Shown here: positions 32,810 through 40,560 of the stretch, in pieces
How the letters are laid out: every line of letters begins with the position of its first letter
Position numbering within the stretch: position 1 is the stretch's first letter
Assembly (NCBI GenBank): GCA_902500995.1
Contig: CABVSR010000010.1
Location: forward strand, 97,413 to 161,412
Reading direction: 5' to 3'
Length of the DNA stretch: 64,000 bases
Source of the DNA: an uncultured Nitrospira sp.
GTDB lineage: Bacteria; Nitrospirota; Nitrospiria; Nitrospirales; Nitrospiraceae
Notes under the pieces: generated by a model
Told to the model about the DNA's origin: nothing
What the model saw: the letters and a program-made list of their open reading frames with translations, nothing else
The model's database searches: none
Translations under genes and position numbers: made by a program

Positions 32810-35320
32810 ATGGAGCGGCTCCAACAGGCAAGAGCAGCCGCCACGCAGCAGGAAGCGGCATCGACGCTGCGGAGGACTGCACAGCCGGACGGAGGTGCGG
32901 CCGAGGGGACCGTGCAAGCGGGGGAAGGAAAATCCCTCTCCGCGCTCTCTCCCTTTGCTCATCATCCGAGCCGATTCTCGATTTTTCCGCGCGGGGCGAG
33001 CGGGCCGGTTCCTTTCCATGCCGGCATGGAGCGAGCGTTTGCCGCCGATCTATCCGGTGTACGCTCCTACCGGGGCGCCTCGTCTCTCCTGACAGACTCC
33101 GGGGCTCGTGCTGCTGCTTGGCCGGAAACACTGGTTTTCGCGTCCCCCAATCCTTCGCCGCCTGTCGTGGCGCACGAAGTCGCCCACCTTCTGCAATATC
33201 GCCGGACGGTCGCTCATCCGATAGACAGCCGCCACACGCTCACTCATCGCGATGCGGCGGAGCAGGAGGCCCATCGAGCGGCAGCCAGCTTCGAGAGCGG
33301 TGCCCCCATTCGCCTGCGAGCCAGGCCGGCAGTGGCGCCGCTGTTTTACACGGACGAGGAGGAACCGGATTCGGAGGAATTTCTGGCGGACCGACCGCCG
33401 CAGTTCACCGGCCAGGAGGTGGGGACGTGGGGGAGTTCGTGGCCCGCGAGCCTCGTCGCGCGCGAACGCTTGTCCGTGAACGTGCCCGCCGCACAACGTA
33501 GCCATGCCATCGTGGAAGCCATCGCCCTGAGGGAGCCGATCGTGATTCTGCATGAGTACGGCAGGCTCTGGCTGTATCGGCTGGAGTGGGAAGGGTTGTC
33601 CGGCCGCTATTCACGATTCACCAATTCGTCCACTCTCTTCCACGCCGGCACGAATGAGCCGGGGAACTACTCAGTCTCCAACGTGCAAGGGCGCCCCGAG
33701 GTGGAAGCCTTCGTGACTGAGGACGGCGGAGTCCTGTCGCCGCCGGGCGCGGGCAGATTGTTTTCACACACGGGCGGAGAGTTCGAAGATCCCTTGGTGT
33801 CGGCGTTTCAGAATGCGTCGGCGTTTCTCGGTGGAATGGGGAAGGGGCTGGAGGGCGCCGACTTCGCAGCCTTGTCGGCGAAGCTGCGGCGCATGAGCGC
33901 GCTCAATACGGTCTTTCCGACACCTTTTGCGATCGGGGCCGTGCGCGGGTTGGCCGATGAAATGATCGAGCTCGTGCAACTGCTGAATCCACAGCAGTGG
34001 GTGGCTATGGAGGCGGCCGCGCGCGAGACGATTCTGACGTTGAACGATCCGGACGGGGAGGAATTGGCGACCGCGCTGGGTGAAGAGTTCGGCAGAAACC
34101 AGGCGGCCACCGTGAACGCCTTGATCGAACGGAGCTTGCCGATATTCGCGTACGAGGTCGGCAAGTTGGTCGGGCCGACCATCATTGAACTGCTGCTCGC
34201 TTTGGTCGGGATTGAAATCGGCCCAGTGGCGATGCTCCAAAAATCGCTGGCCGCGATGAAACAGGTTCCCCGTGTGGCAGGGCTGGCCCGCGACTTTGCG
34301 CGGATCTTCCCCGATGTCCCCAAGATGCCTGCGCCTTCGGCGACGCTGCGTCCCGATGAGGCGCCGGGTCACATGAGGGTTCCGGATGCCTCCACAAGCC
34401 CGAGTCTCTCGACCATGCGAAAACCCACTCCAGGGTTGCCGAACCTCTCGCCGGAGGAGCAGGCTTTGTTAGCCAGGACCGGAGATCCGACGGAATTTCC
34501 CTCCGGCCTGCCGCAGGACCTGGCCGATCAGGAACTGGCCATCGTCACACGATCTCAAAAAGTGTCCATCAGCGGCGGTGACGGCAAATATACCCATGAG
34601 GTCGATTTGGGCAATGGGCACAAGTGGAGAGAACAGCCCAATGGCACCTGGTGCCGATTCTCAGATAAGCCGACGAATTGCACGGTGCTGGTTGAAGAGC
34701 CTGGACCTCAGGCGCCGGGGACGATCGTCGCAGTGGCGTCCGATCGGAAATCTCTGATGGAGGTGTATACGACCTGGGCTGAGAATCGTGGCCCCGACGA
34801 GGTCGAAGTGGGAATCATCAAAGCGATCGAGAATAGCCCCGGATATCCTCGTGGCACCTATGCAGTGGTGACGGGACGACCGGGCAAGGGAATTGCGCAT
34901 CCGCCGGGCCTGTGGATCACCGTCTCCCACACCCATCCCGGAGCCCCCGGGCAAGTCGGATTTCGCCATCCGTCCGGGGCAGATATGGGATGGGCCCAAA
35001 TAGATGCGCTCGATTGGCTGGAAAAGGAAACCGGCGGCGTCAGAAAATGGGTCCATTCCCAAACACCGGAAGGTGCCTGGCAGTCCGTGGCCTACGGCTA
35101 CGACATCGATCGGAAGCTGTTCTTCATTCAGCCTGCCGGTCAGCCTCCGCGCTACTTTGCGCAGTTGCATGATCCGAACTTGGAGAAGATCGACTTTGAT
35201 CGGTACGAGGAACTTGAGGCGGAAGGCCGTCACCAGGAACGTATCGAGCTGATGCGTCAACAGAATGCCGAAACGTACTATCTCGGCTGGTATGCACGGC
35301 AGTTCCGATTCGATCAGTAA
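32810..35320 (+). CDS. DUF4157-type protein 3, putative polymorphic toxin with JAMM/MPN-like C-terminus
   Basis: An 836-residue protein. The ATG at 32810 has GAGGCG upstream; an earlier TTG is less likely. It lacks the N-terminal cysteine box. The DUF4157 core is divergent: AGMERAFAADLSGVRSYRG, then VVAHEVAHLLQYR with H122-E-x-x-H126. A helical region follows (~340-530, including GPTIIELLLALVGIEIGP), then a polymorphic-toxin-like linker (THEVDLGNGHKWREQPNGTW near 590-615). The C-terminus contains H707-T-H709-P ... P-S722-G-A-D725, the H-x-H-P(x)nS-x-x-D zinc motif of JAB/MPN isopeptidases, with an upstream EVGIIKAIE strand-helix able to supply the glutamate. A secreted JAB-type peptidase cargo is inferred. 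No immunity gene is recognised beside it. Confidence 0.75.
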   Translation: MERLQQARAAATQQEAASTLRRTAQPDGGAAEGTVQAGEGKSLSALSPFAHHPSRFSIFPRGASGPVPFHAGMERAFAADLSGVRSYRGASSLLTDSGARAAAWPETLVFASPNPSPPVVAHEVAHLLQYRRTVAHPIDSRHTLTHRDAAEQEAHRAAASFESGAPIRLRARPAVAPLFYTDEEEPDSEEFLADRPPQFTGQEVGTWGSSWPASLVARERLSVNVPAAQRSHAIVEAIALREPIVILHEYGRLWLYRLEWEGLSGRYSRFTNSSTLFHAGTNEPGNYSVSNVQGRPEVEAFVTEDGGVLSPPGAGRLFSHTGGEFEDPLVSAFQNASAFLGGMGKGLEGADFAALSAKLRRMSALNTVFPTPFAIGAVRGLADEMIELVQLLNPQQWVAMEAAARETILTLNDPDGEELATALGEEFGRNQAATVNALIERSLPIFAYEVGKLVGPTIIELLLALVGIEIGPVAMLQKSLAAMKQVPRVAGLARDFARIFPDVPKMPAPSATLRPDEAPGHMRVPDASTSPSLSTMRKPTPGLPNLSPEEQALLARTGDPTEFPSGLPQDLADQELAIVTRSQKVSISGGDGKYTHEVDLGNGHKWREQPNGTWCRFSDKPTNCTVLVEEPGPQAPGTIVAVASDRKSLMEVYTTWAENRGPDEVEVGIIKAIENSPGYPRGTYAVVTGRPGKGIAHPPGLWITVSHTHPGAPGQVGFRHPSGADMGWAQIDALDWLEKETGGVRKWVHSQTPEGAWQSVAYGYDIDRKLFFIQPAGQPPRYFAQLHDPNLEKIDFDRYEELEAEGRHQERIELMRQQNAETYYLGWYARQFRFDQ

Positions 35321-35369
35321 TGGCAGAGGCGTCTATAACGGCGTCGGCTGGTGACATCGGAGGTGTGTG

Positions 35370-36545
35370 ATGACACGAAGGCTGCAGATCCAATCACGGT
35401 CGTCCGACGCCACGCGCGCCGGCCGCTCCTGCTCCTGCGGCAATACCTGTGAGGCCTGTCGCGCACAGCGGCGCGAGCCATCGCTGCCCCATGCCTGGAC
35501 CGGCGCGATGCCGCCACTCGTTCATGCCGCCCTGGCCTCGCCGGGAGCGCCGTTGGAGCCAGGAATCCGTGGGTTGATGGAGTCGCGGTTCGGACATGAT
35601 TTCGGAAAGGTACGCGTGCATCGTGATGCGCAGGCCGCGGCCTCTGCTGAGGCAGTTCAGGCGAGGGCTTATACGGTGGGGCACCACGTTGTATTCGGAT
35701 CAGCCGCAGCCAATGCCGGGAGCAGGGAAGCGCTCCCACTGCTCGACCACGAATTGGCCCACGTCGTGCAACAGGACAGGGCATCCTTGCCGCCCGGACC
35801 ATCCGGCCTGCTGCAACGTTCCGGATTGGAGTTTCCAAGTACGACGGAGGGGCAGATGGTCTTTGGTCCTACGGCCGGGGCGAATCATGCCGCCGGCTTG
35901 CCGGAACCGGACTGCAACACCCGTGTGGCGGACCTGTTTCTCCTCGGCGCGATCACGTGCCCGCAGCGTCCGGAATGTTGTTTTGCGCAGGTGCATGATC
36001 GGAAGAACCACAATCTCACGGGGATCTTTCGCGCCGACCATCAGTTGGAAGGCAAGCCGGACTGCGAGTACGGCGACCAGAAGCGCCATGATTTCTGGTT
36101 AGCCAATCACTGGAGAATTCTGGACATCACGACTTCCGAAATGACCGTGATGAACATGTGCGGGCGGGAAGAGACCTTGAATGTGGAAGGGATGGGCATG
36201 CTTAAGGGGGAGTCGGCCTCGGCGGTCGTTCCCGGTCGGCCGCCTACGTCGACGTCGTTGCCCCCGCACATCGTCGACCACACCCAAGGCATGTGGGGCA
36301 AGAGCCACAAGATCCACTACGATGACGAGTGTAACGCCGTTCATGTCGTCCCGAATGAGACAGGGAAGGAGACCAGGGTGTACCGGTGGGATCCGGCGCA
36401 AGAGAGCTTTGTGAACGAACACGATCCCACCGATACCAAGACGCCAGGGCAAATGGAGCGATTCACCGGTATCGTGCTGAAGGAATACGCAGGGGGTGGG
36501 TGGCAAGGGACCAACTGCGGCGATCTTCCGAGCTGGGCGCTGTAA
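35370..36545 (+). CDS. DUF4157 protein 4, putative eCIS effector with novel Cys/His-rich C-terminus
   Basis: A 391-residue protein starting at ATG 35370 after GGAGGTG (a GTG three bases earlier is less likely). A short cysteine box CSCGNTCEACR opens it, followed by the DUF4157 core (RFGHDFGKVRVH, ARAYTVGHHVVFG, LLDHELAHVVQQ; H127-E-x-x-H131). Residues ~160-391 are unlike those of the other three copies: CNTRVADLFLLGAITCPQRPECCFAQVHDRKNHN, KRHDFWLANHWRILDITTSEMTVMNMCG, and HIVDHTQGMWGKSHKIHYDDECNAVHVVPN. Many Cys and His residues could bind metal, but I recognise no family. It is the last gene of the eCIS block. Confidence 0.82.
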   Translation: MTRRLQIQSRSSDATRAGRSCSCGNTCEACRAQRREPSLPHAWTGAMPPLVHAALASPGAPLEPGIRGLMESRFGHDFGKVRVHRDAQAAASAEAVQARAYTVGHHVVFGSAAANAGSREALPLLDHELAHVVQQDRASLPPGPSGLLQRSGLEFPSTTEGQMVFGPTAGANHAAGLPEPDCNTRVADLFLLGAITCPQRPECCFAQVHDRKNHNLTGIFRADHQLEGKPDCEYGDQKRHDFWLANHWRILDITTSEMTVMNMCGREETLNVEGMGMLKGESASAVVPGRPPTSTSLPPHIVDHTQGMWGKSHKIHYDDECNAVHVVPNETGKETRVYRWDPAQESFVNEHDPTDTKTPGQMERFTGIVLKEYAGGGWQGTNCGDLPSWAL

Positions 36546-36571
36546 GCGCCGCGCGCCGGTGGCCGGCTTCT

Positions 36572-38035
36572 CTAGGACGGGATGCGCGCGAAGTCGATGA
36601 ACCCGCGTTCGACATTGGTGCTGACCAGTTCAACCGTCAGGCTGTCGCCGACGTCGAGCCCGGCGAGCCCTCCGGAGAGCTTGCCCTCAACCGGCGGATC
36701 GAGCAGGCGCACCCAGGTTCCTTTGTCGGACAGGCCGGTCACGATGGCCTCGAACCGTTCCCCGATACGTCGTTGCAGCAGCAAGGCTGCGGCGGACTTT
36801 CGCATTTGCCGCTCCACCCGTTCCGCGTCATCCTCCTTCTCGGTGCAGTAGTCGGCCAGGTACTTCAGTTCATCCGGGCGGTACGGCATGGGTGTCCCAG
36901 CCAGAGCCGCTTTCAGCAAGCGTTGCGTCACGAGATCGGGGTATCGCCGGTTCGGCGCGGTGGAATGGGTATACCCTTTTACCGCCAACCCGAAATGTTC
37001 CGGCGCGCCGCCTGTTCCGTCATCGAGGACATATTCTCCCCGGCCGATGAGTTTGACGATGGCCAGCGACAGATCGGGAAAGGTGAGCGGATCGGCCGCG
37101 CGCCGTGCGACGAGAAACGCATCGAGCGCCTGGGCATCCGGGCGGGGAGGGAGAAGCACGCCCCACGCCGCCGCGACATCGACAATCCGTTGCCAGCGCT
37201 CCGGAGACCGGAGGATCCGGCGAAACGACGGAATGCCTTGGCGCTTGAGAAAGGCCGCGGTCGCCTGGTTGGCGGCGATCATGCAATCTTCGATCAGCTC
37301 CTTCGCGCGATTTTTCTTGTCCACCGTGATGCCGATCAAGGTCTCGCCGTCGAACAGGGCGCGCGGCTCGATGGTTTCGAGACTCAAGGCGCCTTGCTGG
37401 TGACGGCGTGCTTTAAGCTGTTGCGCGACCTGGTCCTGCAGGCGCAGTTGCGCATCGAGTCCCGGTACGTCGCTGATGTCGCAGGGCGCGGGCCCCGTCC
37501 CTGCGAGCCAGGCGGCCACGCTGTCGTATGCGAGTTTGGCATGGTTGCGAACGAGCGCGCGATAATGGGCTGCGCCGATCACCTTTCCGTTCGCCCCGAC
37601 CACCACTTCCGTCACCACCGCGAGCCGATCCTGATGTTCACGGAGCGAGGTCAGGTCGTGGGAGAGCGGTTCCGGCAACATGGGAAAAATGTCTCCGGAC
37701 GTATAGACGGAGGTGGTGTTGTGCCGCGCATGACTGTCCAGGGCGGAGTCCTTGTGTACGAGGGCGTCGACATCGGCGATGGCCACTTGGAGGATAACCG
37801 AGTGGTCGGGATGCTCGGTCGCGACGGTCAGCTGATCCAGATCGAGAGAATCGTCATTGTCGATGGAAACCCACAGCAAGTCTCTGAGGTCTTGCACGTC
37901 AGCCGCTTGATCGACCGCCGCCGTGCGGATCTGGGAGAGTTCCGCCATGACCTTGGAAGAAAAGTCCGGCCACAACCCTCGATCGAGCATGGCGCGACGG
38001 GCAAGACGTGTGAGGTCGGTGCGATGAGTGGGCAT
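36572..38035 (-). CDS. RNB-domain ribonuclease (RNase II/R family)
   Basis: A 487-residue exoribonuclease starting at ATG 38035 with TGAGGA upstream; the longer frame has no site. Residues 58-68 IDNDDSLDLDQ provide the cluster of catalytic aspartates (D59, D61, D62, D65, D67) that bind the two metal ions for 3'-5' RNA hydrolysis. HSTAPNRRYPDLVTQRLLKAAL is the second conserved RNB motif. The C-terminal ~65 residues (GERFEAIVTGLSDKGTWVRLL... FIDFARIP) form an S1-like RNA-binding barrel. It lacks the N-terminal cold-shock domains of full-length RNase II/R, so it is a short version. It is convergent with the eCIS operon, 26 bases from the last cargo gene. Confidence 0.92.
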   Translation of the reverse strand: MPTHRTDLTRLARRAMLDRGLWPDFSSKVMAELSQIRTAAVDQAADVQDLRDLLWVSIDNDDSLDLDQLTVATEHPDHSVILQVAIADVDALVHKDSALDSHARHNTTSVYTSGDIFPMLPEPLSHDLTSLREHQDRLAVVTEVVVGANGKVIGAAHYRALVRNHAKLAYDSVAAWLAGTGPAPCDISDVPGLDAQLRLQDQVAQQLKARRHQQGALSLETIEPRALFDGETLIGITVDKKNRAKELIEDCMIAANQATAAFLKRQGIPSFRRILRSPERWQRIVDVAAAWGVLLPPRPDAQALDAFLVARRAADPLTFPDLSLAIVKLIGRGEYVLDDGTGGAPEHFGLAVKGYTHSTAPNRRYPDLVTQRLLKAALAGTPMPYRPDELKYLADYCTEKEDDAERVERQMRKSAAALLLQRRIGERFEAIVTGLSDKGTWVRLLDPPVEGKLSGGLAGLDVGDSLTVELVSTNVERGFIDFARIPS

Positions 38036-38184
38036 GAGATCCTCAGATGATCCGTTGCAAGCAGATGGCCCAGCATGGATACGCCAGACGTAGCTATACC
38101 ATGAATCGGGCCGGCTGCGTCGCGAATCGCAGATCGGCGACGTGTTGCCGTTCACGTACGACGGTGAGGAGAAGGCGGTGCCGG

Positions 38185-38370
38185 TTATTCCATTGCGGCC
38201 CAGATTTTGTGGGCATTCTCGCCCGTAAAGGTCATATCATCCTGGGCCGAGGAGCTGCGCTCGAAATACAGGTGCAACAAACCGCCTCCGAAATGGGCTT
38301 CCCTCACCAGATCAAGATTAATGGCCACTTCACCGGTCCGTTCCTCGTCCTTTACCTTTACGAATCGCAT
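38185..38370 (-). CDS. small conserved-looking hypothetical protein
   Basis: A 61-residue protein, start ATG 38370 with a very strong AGGAGGA site eight bases upstream. MRFVKVKDEERTGEVAINLDLVREAHF and the following LLHLYFERSSSAQDDMTFTGENAHKIWAAME read as a small alpha/beta domain, similar to short proteins of unknown function with KxxxxxxGExxINLDxVxxA. It lies 149 bases upstream of the ribonuclease gene. No further function can be assigned. Confidence 0.7.
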   Translation of the reverse strand: MRFVKVKDEERTGEVAINLDLVREAHFGGGLLHLYFERSSSAQDDMTFTGENAHKIWAAME

Positions 38371-38612
38371 GCAGCATTCCTCCTGGTTTGAGCGATGGTG
38401 CACAGATCTTCCGACGCCAGCATACTCCAGGCTGTGGATAAGCGTGAGCGAAGCTGAGAATCGCCAAGGCGAGCCTCGACCGGGAGCCGGCGATGCCTCC
38501 GTGAGTCTCCCTGCGGTAATTGCGATAGAAGTTTGCGCCGGACGGGTCTCTTGATAGAGTCGTGGAAGGCCGCTGTCACACCAATTACCCCGTCACAGAG
38601 TAAGGAGCGTAT

Positions 38613-38891
38613 ATGGCACACCTCTTTGCAAGACATCCGCAGACCGTCAAGGACACCATCGTCGCCGAGACCATGTGTCCGCTGCACAAGGAGCCCGTCA
38701 AGGTCAGCTTCGAAATGAACGGCGTACAGGGGAAGGCCACTGCGCGCGAGCATTGTTCGATTCTCCAAATGGGCGAAACATGCAATGAGGCCTGCCGCAG
38801 CAATCCGGAAATTCTCCAGGCCGTGCATAAAAAGATGGAAGAGTTCAAAGAAGAATCAGCGCGGGAAATTCCGATCATTTCGACGCCCTAA
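38613..38891 (+). CDS. small cysteine-containing hypothetical protein
   Basis: A 92-residue protein with TAAGGAG upstream. Four cysteines (C22, C48, C57, C61) and several His residues (HLFARH, H25, H47) suggest a metal site: MCPLHKEPV, REHCSILQ and ETCNEACRSN. The C-terminal half is helical. No signal peptide. I do not recognise the family with certainty; the pattern suggests a lineage-specific zinc or iron-binding protein. It is transcribed alone and followed by a strong hairpin. Confidence 0.7.
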   Translation: MAHLFARHPQTVKDTIVAETMCPLHKEPVKVSFEMNGVQGKATAREHCSILQMGETCNEACRSNPEILQAVHKKMEEFKEESAREIPIISTP

Positions 38892-38947
38892 CGATCGCCG
38901 GCCGCTGCCCTGCGCCTCGGCTGATCTGTGCGGTCAATCCGCTTCCA

Positions 38948-38976
38948 GCCGCCTTCGCCCGTGAAGCGAAGGCGGC
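38948..38976 (+). terminator. strong GC stem-loop after the small Cys protein
   Basis: GCCGCCTTCGC (38948-38958) and GCGAAGGCGGC (38966-38976) form a perfect 11-bp stem with a 7-base loop, 57 bases past the stop codon. No clean U-tract follows (GACGTTCC), so it may be a processing hairpin or inefficient terminator. Confidence 0.5.
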
Positions 38977-39057
38977 GACGTTCCTCCCCGGGCCGATTGT
39001 CCAGTCCTCATCCACACTCCGCATGGTTATCGTGTGCTCCGGTTTGAAGGAATATAG

Positions 39058-39252
39058 AGGGCAGGTCCTGTAACACGACAGCATGGCCGACCAACGACAT
39101 CTGCCGTTTGGCAGGGGAGGCTGCTGGCGGTGCCGTCTGATTCCTGATGCGGCGGACGAGTTGATTGCCTCAGCGAAACCTGTAGCATCTGCCAGCAAGT
39201 TGACGCGGTGTATCCACTGACGAGAGTGGTTGTGTGATTGCAAGCCCTAACC
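39058..39252. mobile_element. ~195-bp inverted-ended repeat (MITE-like), copy A
   Basis: Body shared with copies at 39808 and 40061: CATCTGCCGTTTGGCAGGGG, then GCATCTGCC(A/G)GCAAGTTGACG and ATCCACTGACGAGAGTGG. The ends are decayed here (GGGCAGGTCCTGTAACACGAC on the left, ATTGCAAGCCCTAACC on the right) compared with GGGTCAGGTCTTG / CAAGACTTGACCC in copy C. There is no coding capacity. The ends resemble those of RAYT/IS200-mobilised repeats. Confidence 0.8.
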
Positions 39253-39268
39253 GTTTTCTCTTATCTCT

Positions 39269-39637
39269 ATGAAGAATAGGTGGCCGCGAAGAGGAAGTCA
39301 CTGCTTGCTTTTGTTCGAGTTGTTTGTGAGCGTCGGCTGTGATGATCAATCTTTAGAACACCACAGAAGAATTGAGGCGTGCAAAAAGATTCGAATAGGG
39401 GACAGCGAGCGAGTCGTACGTGATCTGATGGGGGAACCACAGAAGGTTAAGGATAAGAGCGATAATTTAGAAAAAGGGAGCGCATTAGAATATTGGGTTC
39501 CGGCAATCGTGGCGAGTGGCCCTCAGATTCATATAGACGAGAAGGGGCTTGTTGACGAAATAACCTGCTATGAATCGCACCACTTGAAAAAAGATAGGAG
39601 CAATCCCTATCTAAGCAGCCCACCTTCAACCAGGTGA
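39269..39637 (+). CDS. AT-rich lipoprotein-like protein with SmpA/OmlA-like pattern
   Basis: A 122-residue protein, clearly poorer in GC than its neighbours. The N-terminus CLLLFELFVSVGC (Cys24) resembles a lipobox, although the basic region is unusual and the true start is uncertain. IRIGDSERVVRDLMGEPQKVKD is the G-D/M-t-x-x-x-V-x-x-l-l-G-x-P pattern of SmpA/OmlA (BamE-like) domains, followed by LEYWVPAIVASGPQIHIDEKGLVDEITC. The last few codons run into an Rhs fragment. It lies between MITE copies within an Rhs scrap region, where small foreign immunity-type genes are common; that role is inferred. Confidence 0.6.
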   Translation: MKNRWPRRGSHCLLLFELFVSVGCDDQSLEHHRRIEACKKIRIGDSERVVRDLMGEPQKVKDKSDNLEKGSALEYWVPAIVASGPQIHIDEKGLVDEITCYESHHLKKDRSNPYLSSPPSTR

Positions 39638-39807
39638 CCAGCATCCGCGATCCGAAAGGGAATCTCACCCAGATTGCCTATGATGCGAAGGGCAACCCGC
39701 TCACGATCACCGACGCGCTCAACCAGGTCACCACCTTTACCTACACTCCTCAACGCCTGCTCCTCACGACGAAGGATGCGCTCAATCAGATCATGAAGGA
39801 ATATAGA
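39615..39807 (+). pseudogene. Rhs/YD-repeat fragment 1
   Basis: In frame, PTFNQVTSIRDPKGNLTQIA, then YDAKGNPLTITDALNQVTTF and TYTPQRLLLTTKDALNQIMKEYRG give two to three typical YD repeats (YDxxGNxxxxTDxLNxxTxFxY). The fragment has no start codon and is cut by the MITE copy starting at 39808. It is a remnant of a large Rhs-family shell protein. Confidence 0.85.
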
Positions 39808-40001
39808 GGTCAGGTGGGTAATACGACAGCATGGTCGACCAACGACATCTGCCGTTTGGCGGGGGAGGCTGCTGGCGGTGCCGTCTGATTCCTGATGCGG
39901 CGGAGGAGTTGATCCCCTCAGCGAAATCTGTAGCATCTGCCGGCAAGTTGACGGGGTATATCCACTGACGAGAGTGGTTGTATGATTGCAAGACTTGACC
40001 C
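39808..40001. mobile_element. ~195-bp inverted-ended repeat, copy B
   Basis: Begins GGTCAGGTGGGTAATACGAC and ends ATTGCAAGACTTGACCC. It interrupts the Rhs fragment in a codon for the KEYRG segment. The preceding GAAGGAATATAGAGG also precedes copy A, so the two insertions may share a target or be part of one duplication. Confidence 0.85.
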
Positions 40002-40060
40002 TTTTCTCGGTTCCGACAACATCTCGGGTTATCGCTTCACTGACTTCTTTGCAGAATAAA

Positions 40061-40257
40061 GGGGTCAGGTCTTGTAATACGACACCATGGCCGACCAACA
40101 ACATCTGCCGTTTGGCAGGGGAGGCTGCTGGCGATGCCGTCTGATTTCTGATGCGGCGGAGGAGTTGATTCCCATGGCGAAACCTGTAGCATCTGCCGGC
40201 AAGTTGACGCGGGGTATCCACTGACGAGAGTGGCTGTGTGATTGCAAGACTTGACCC
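40061..40257. mobile_element. ~195-bp inverted-ended repeat, copy C (best-preserved ends)
   Basis: Left end GGGGTCAGGTCTTGTAAT and right end ATTGCAAGACTTGACCC are inverted repeats (13 of 14 in the GGGTCAGGTCTTG/CAAGACTTGACCC core). The interior matches copies A and B apart from scattered substitutions. No transposase is encoded; a RAYT elsewhere in the genome would be the expected mobiliser. Confidence 0.88.
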
Positions 40258-40271
40258 TTTTCTCGGTTCCC

Positions 40272-40307
40272 TGCCGAGAGTGGGTGTGTGATTGCAAGAC
40301 TTGACCC
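40272..40307. repeat. right-end fragment of the same element, copy D
   Basis: GCCGAGAGTGGGTGTGTGAT followed by TGCAAGACTTGACCC duplicates only the last ~36 bases of copy C, 50 bases downstream of its end. This implies a partial duplication or nested insertion. Confidence 0.8.
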
Positions 40308-40398
40308 GTTTCTCGGTTATATCGAGAGCCAAGGTTGGTGGAGATTTTTCTCTGACCTGGGATACTTGTAAATTTTATTGACCACCGACGGGTAACAA

Positions 40399-40560
40399 AT
40401 GATAGATGTTATTATTGTCGTTTTGGAGATAGTAGCGGCGCTTACTATTTCGCTTTATGCCACCTGGCTTCTAGTGTCTAGAATTAAACGAGGAGAATCA
40501 AAATCAATAAGCTTCAGAGAGTGGCTTAAGCACATCTTCGAGGCCCTTTGGGGGCTATAG
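40399..40560 (+). CDS. 53-aa single-pass membrane peptide, AT-rich
   Basis: I found this short frame by reading the sequence: MIDVIIVVLEIVAALTISLY then ATWLLVSRIKRGESKSISFR and EWLKHIFEALWGL-stop. One N-terminal transmembrane helix is followed by a basic juxtamembrane segment and an amphipathic helix. It is much more AT-rich than the flanking genes and ends at the first base of the next Rhs fragment. Just upstream the frame YIESQGWWRFFSDLGYL-stop (about 40318-40371) could be the end of an Rhs toxin tail, in which case this peptide would be in the immunity-gene position. The ribosome site is weak (GGGTAACAA). Coding status is likely but not certain. Confidence 0.5.
   Translation: MIDVIIVVLEIVAALTISLYATWLLVSRIKRGESKSISFREWLKHIFEALWGL

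Noticed and set aside
5461..36545. Prophage, tailocin or type VI secretion locus
   Set aside because: No capsid, terminase, portal, integrase or lysis gene is present, and no TssB/C/J/K/L/M-type components; DUF4255, AAA+ ATPase and DUF4157 proteins point to an eCIS.
36386..38050. Plus-strand open frame of 554 codons
   Set aside because: It is antisense to the RNB ribonuclease, whose catalytic motif is unambiguous; its composition is shadow-like.
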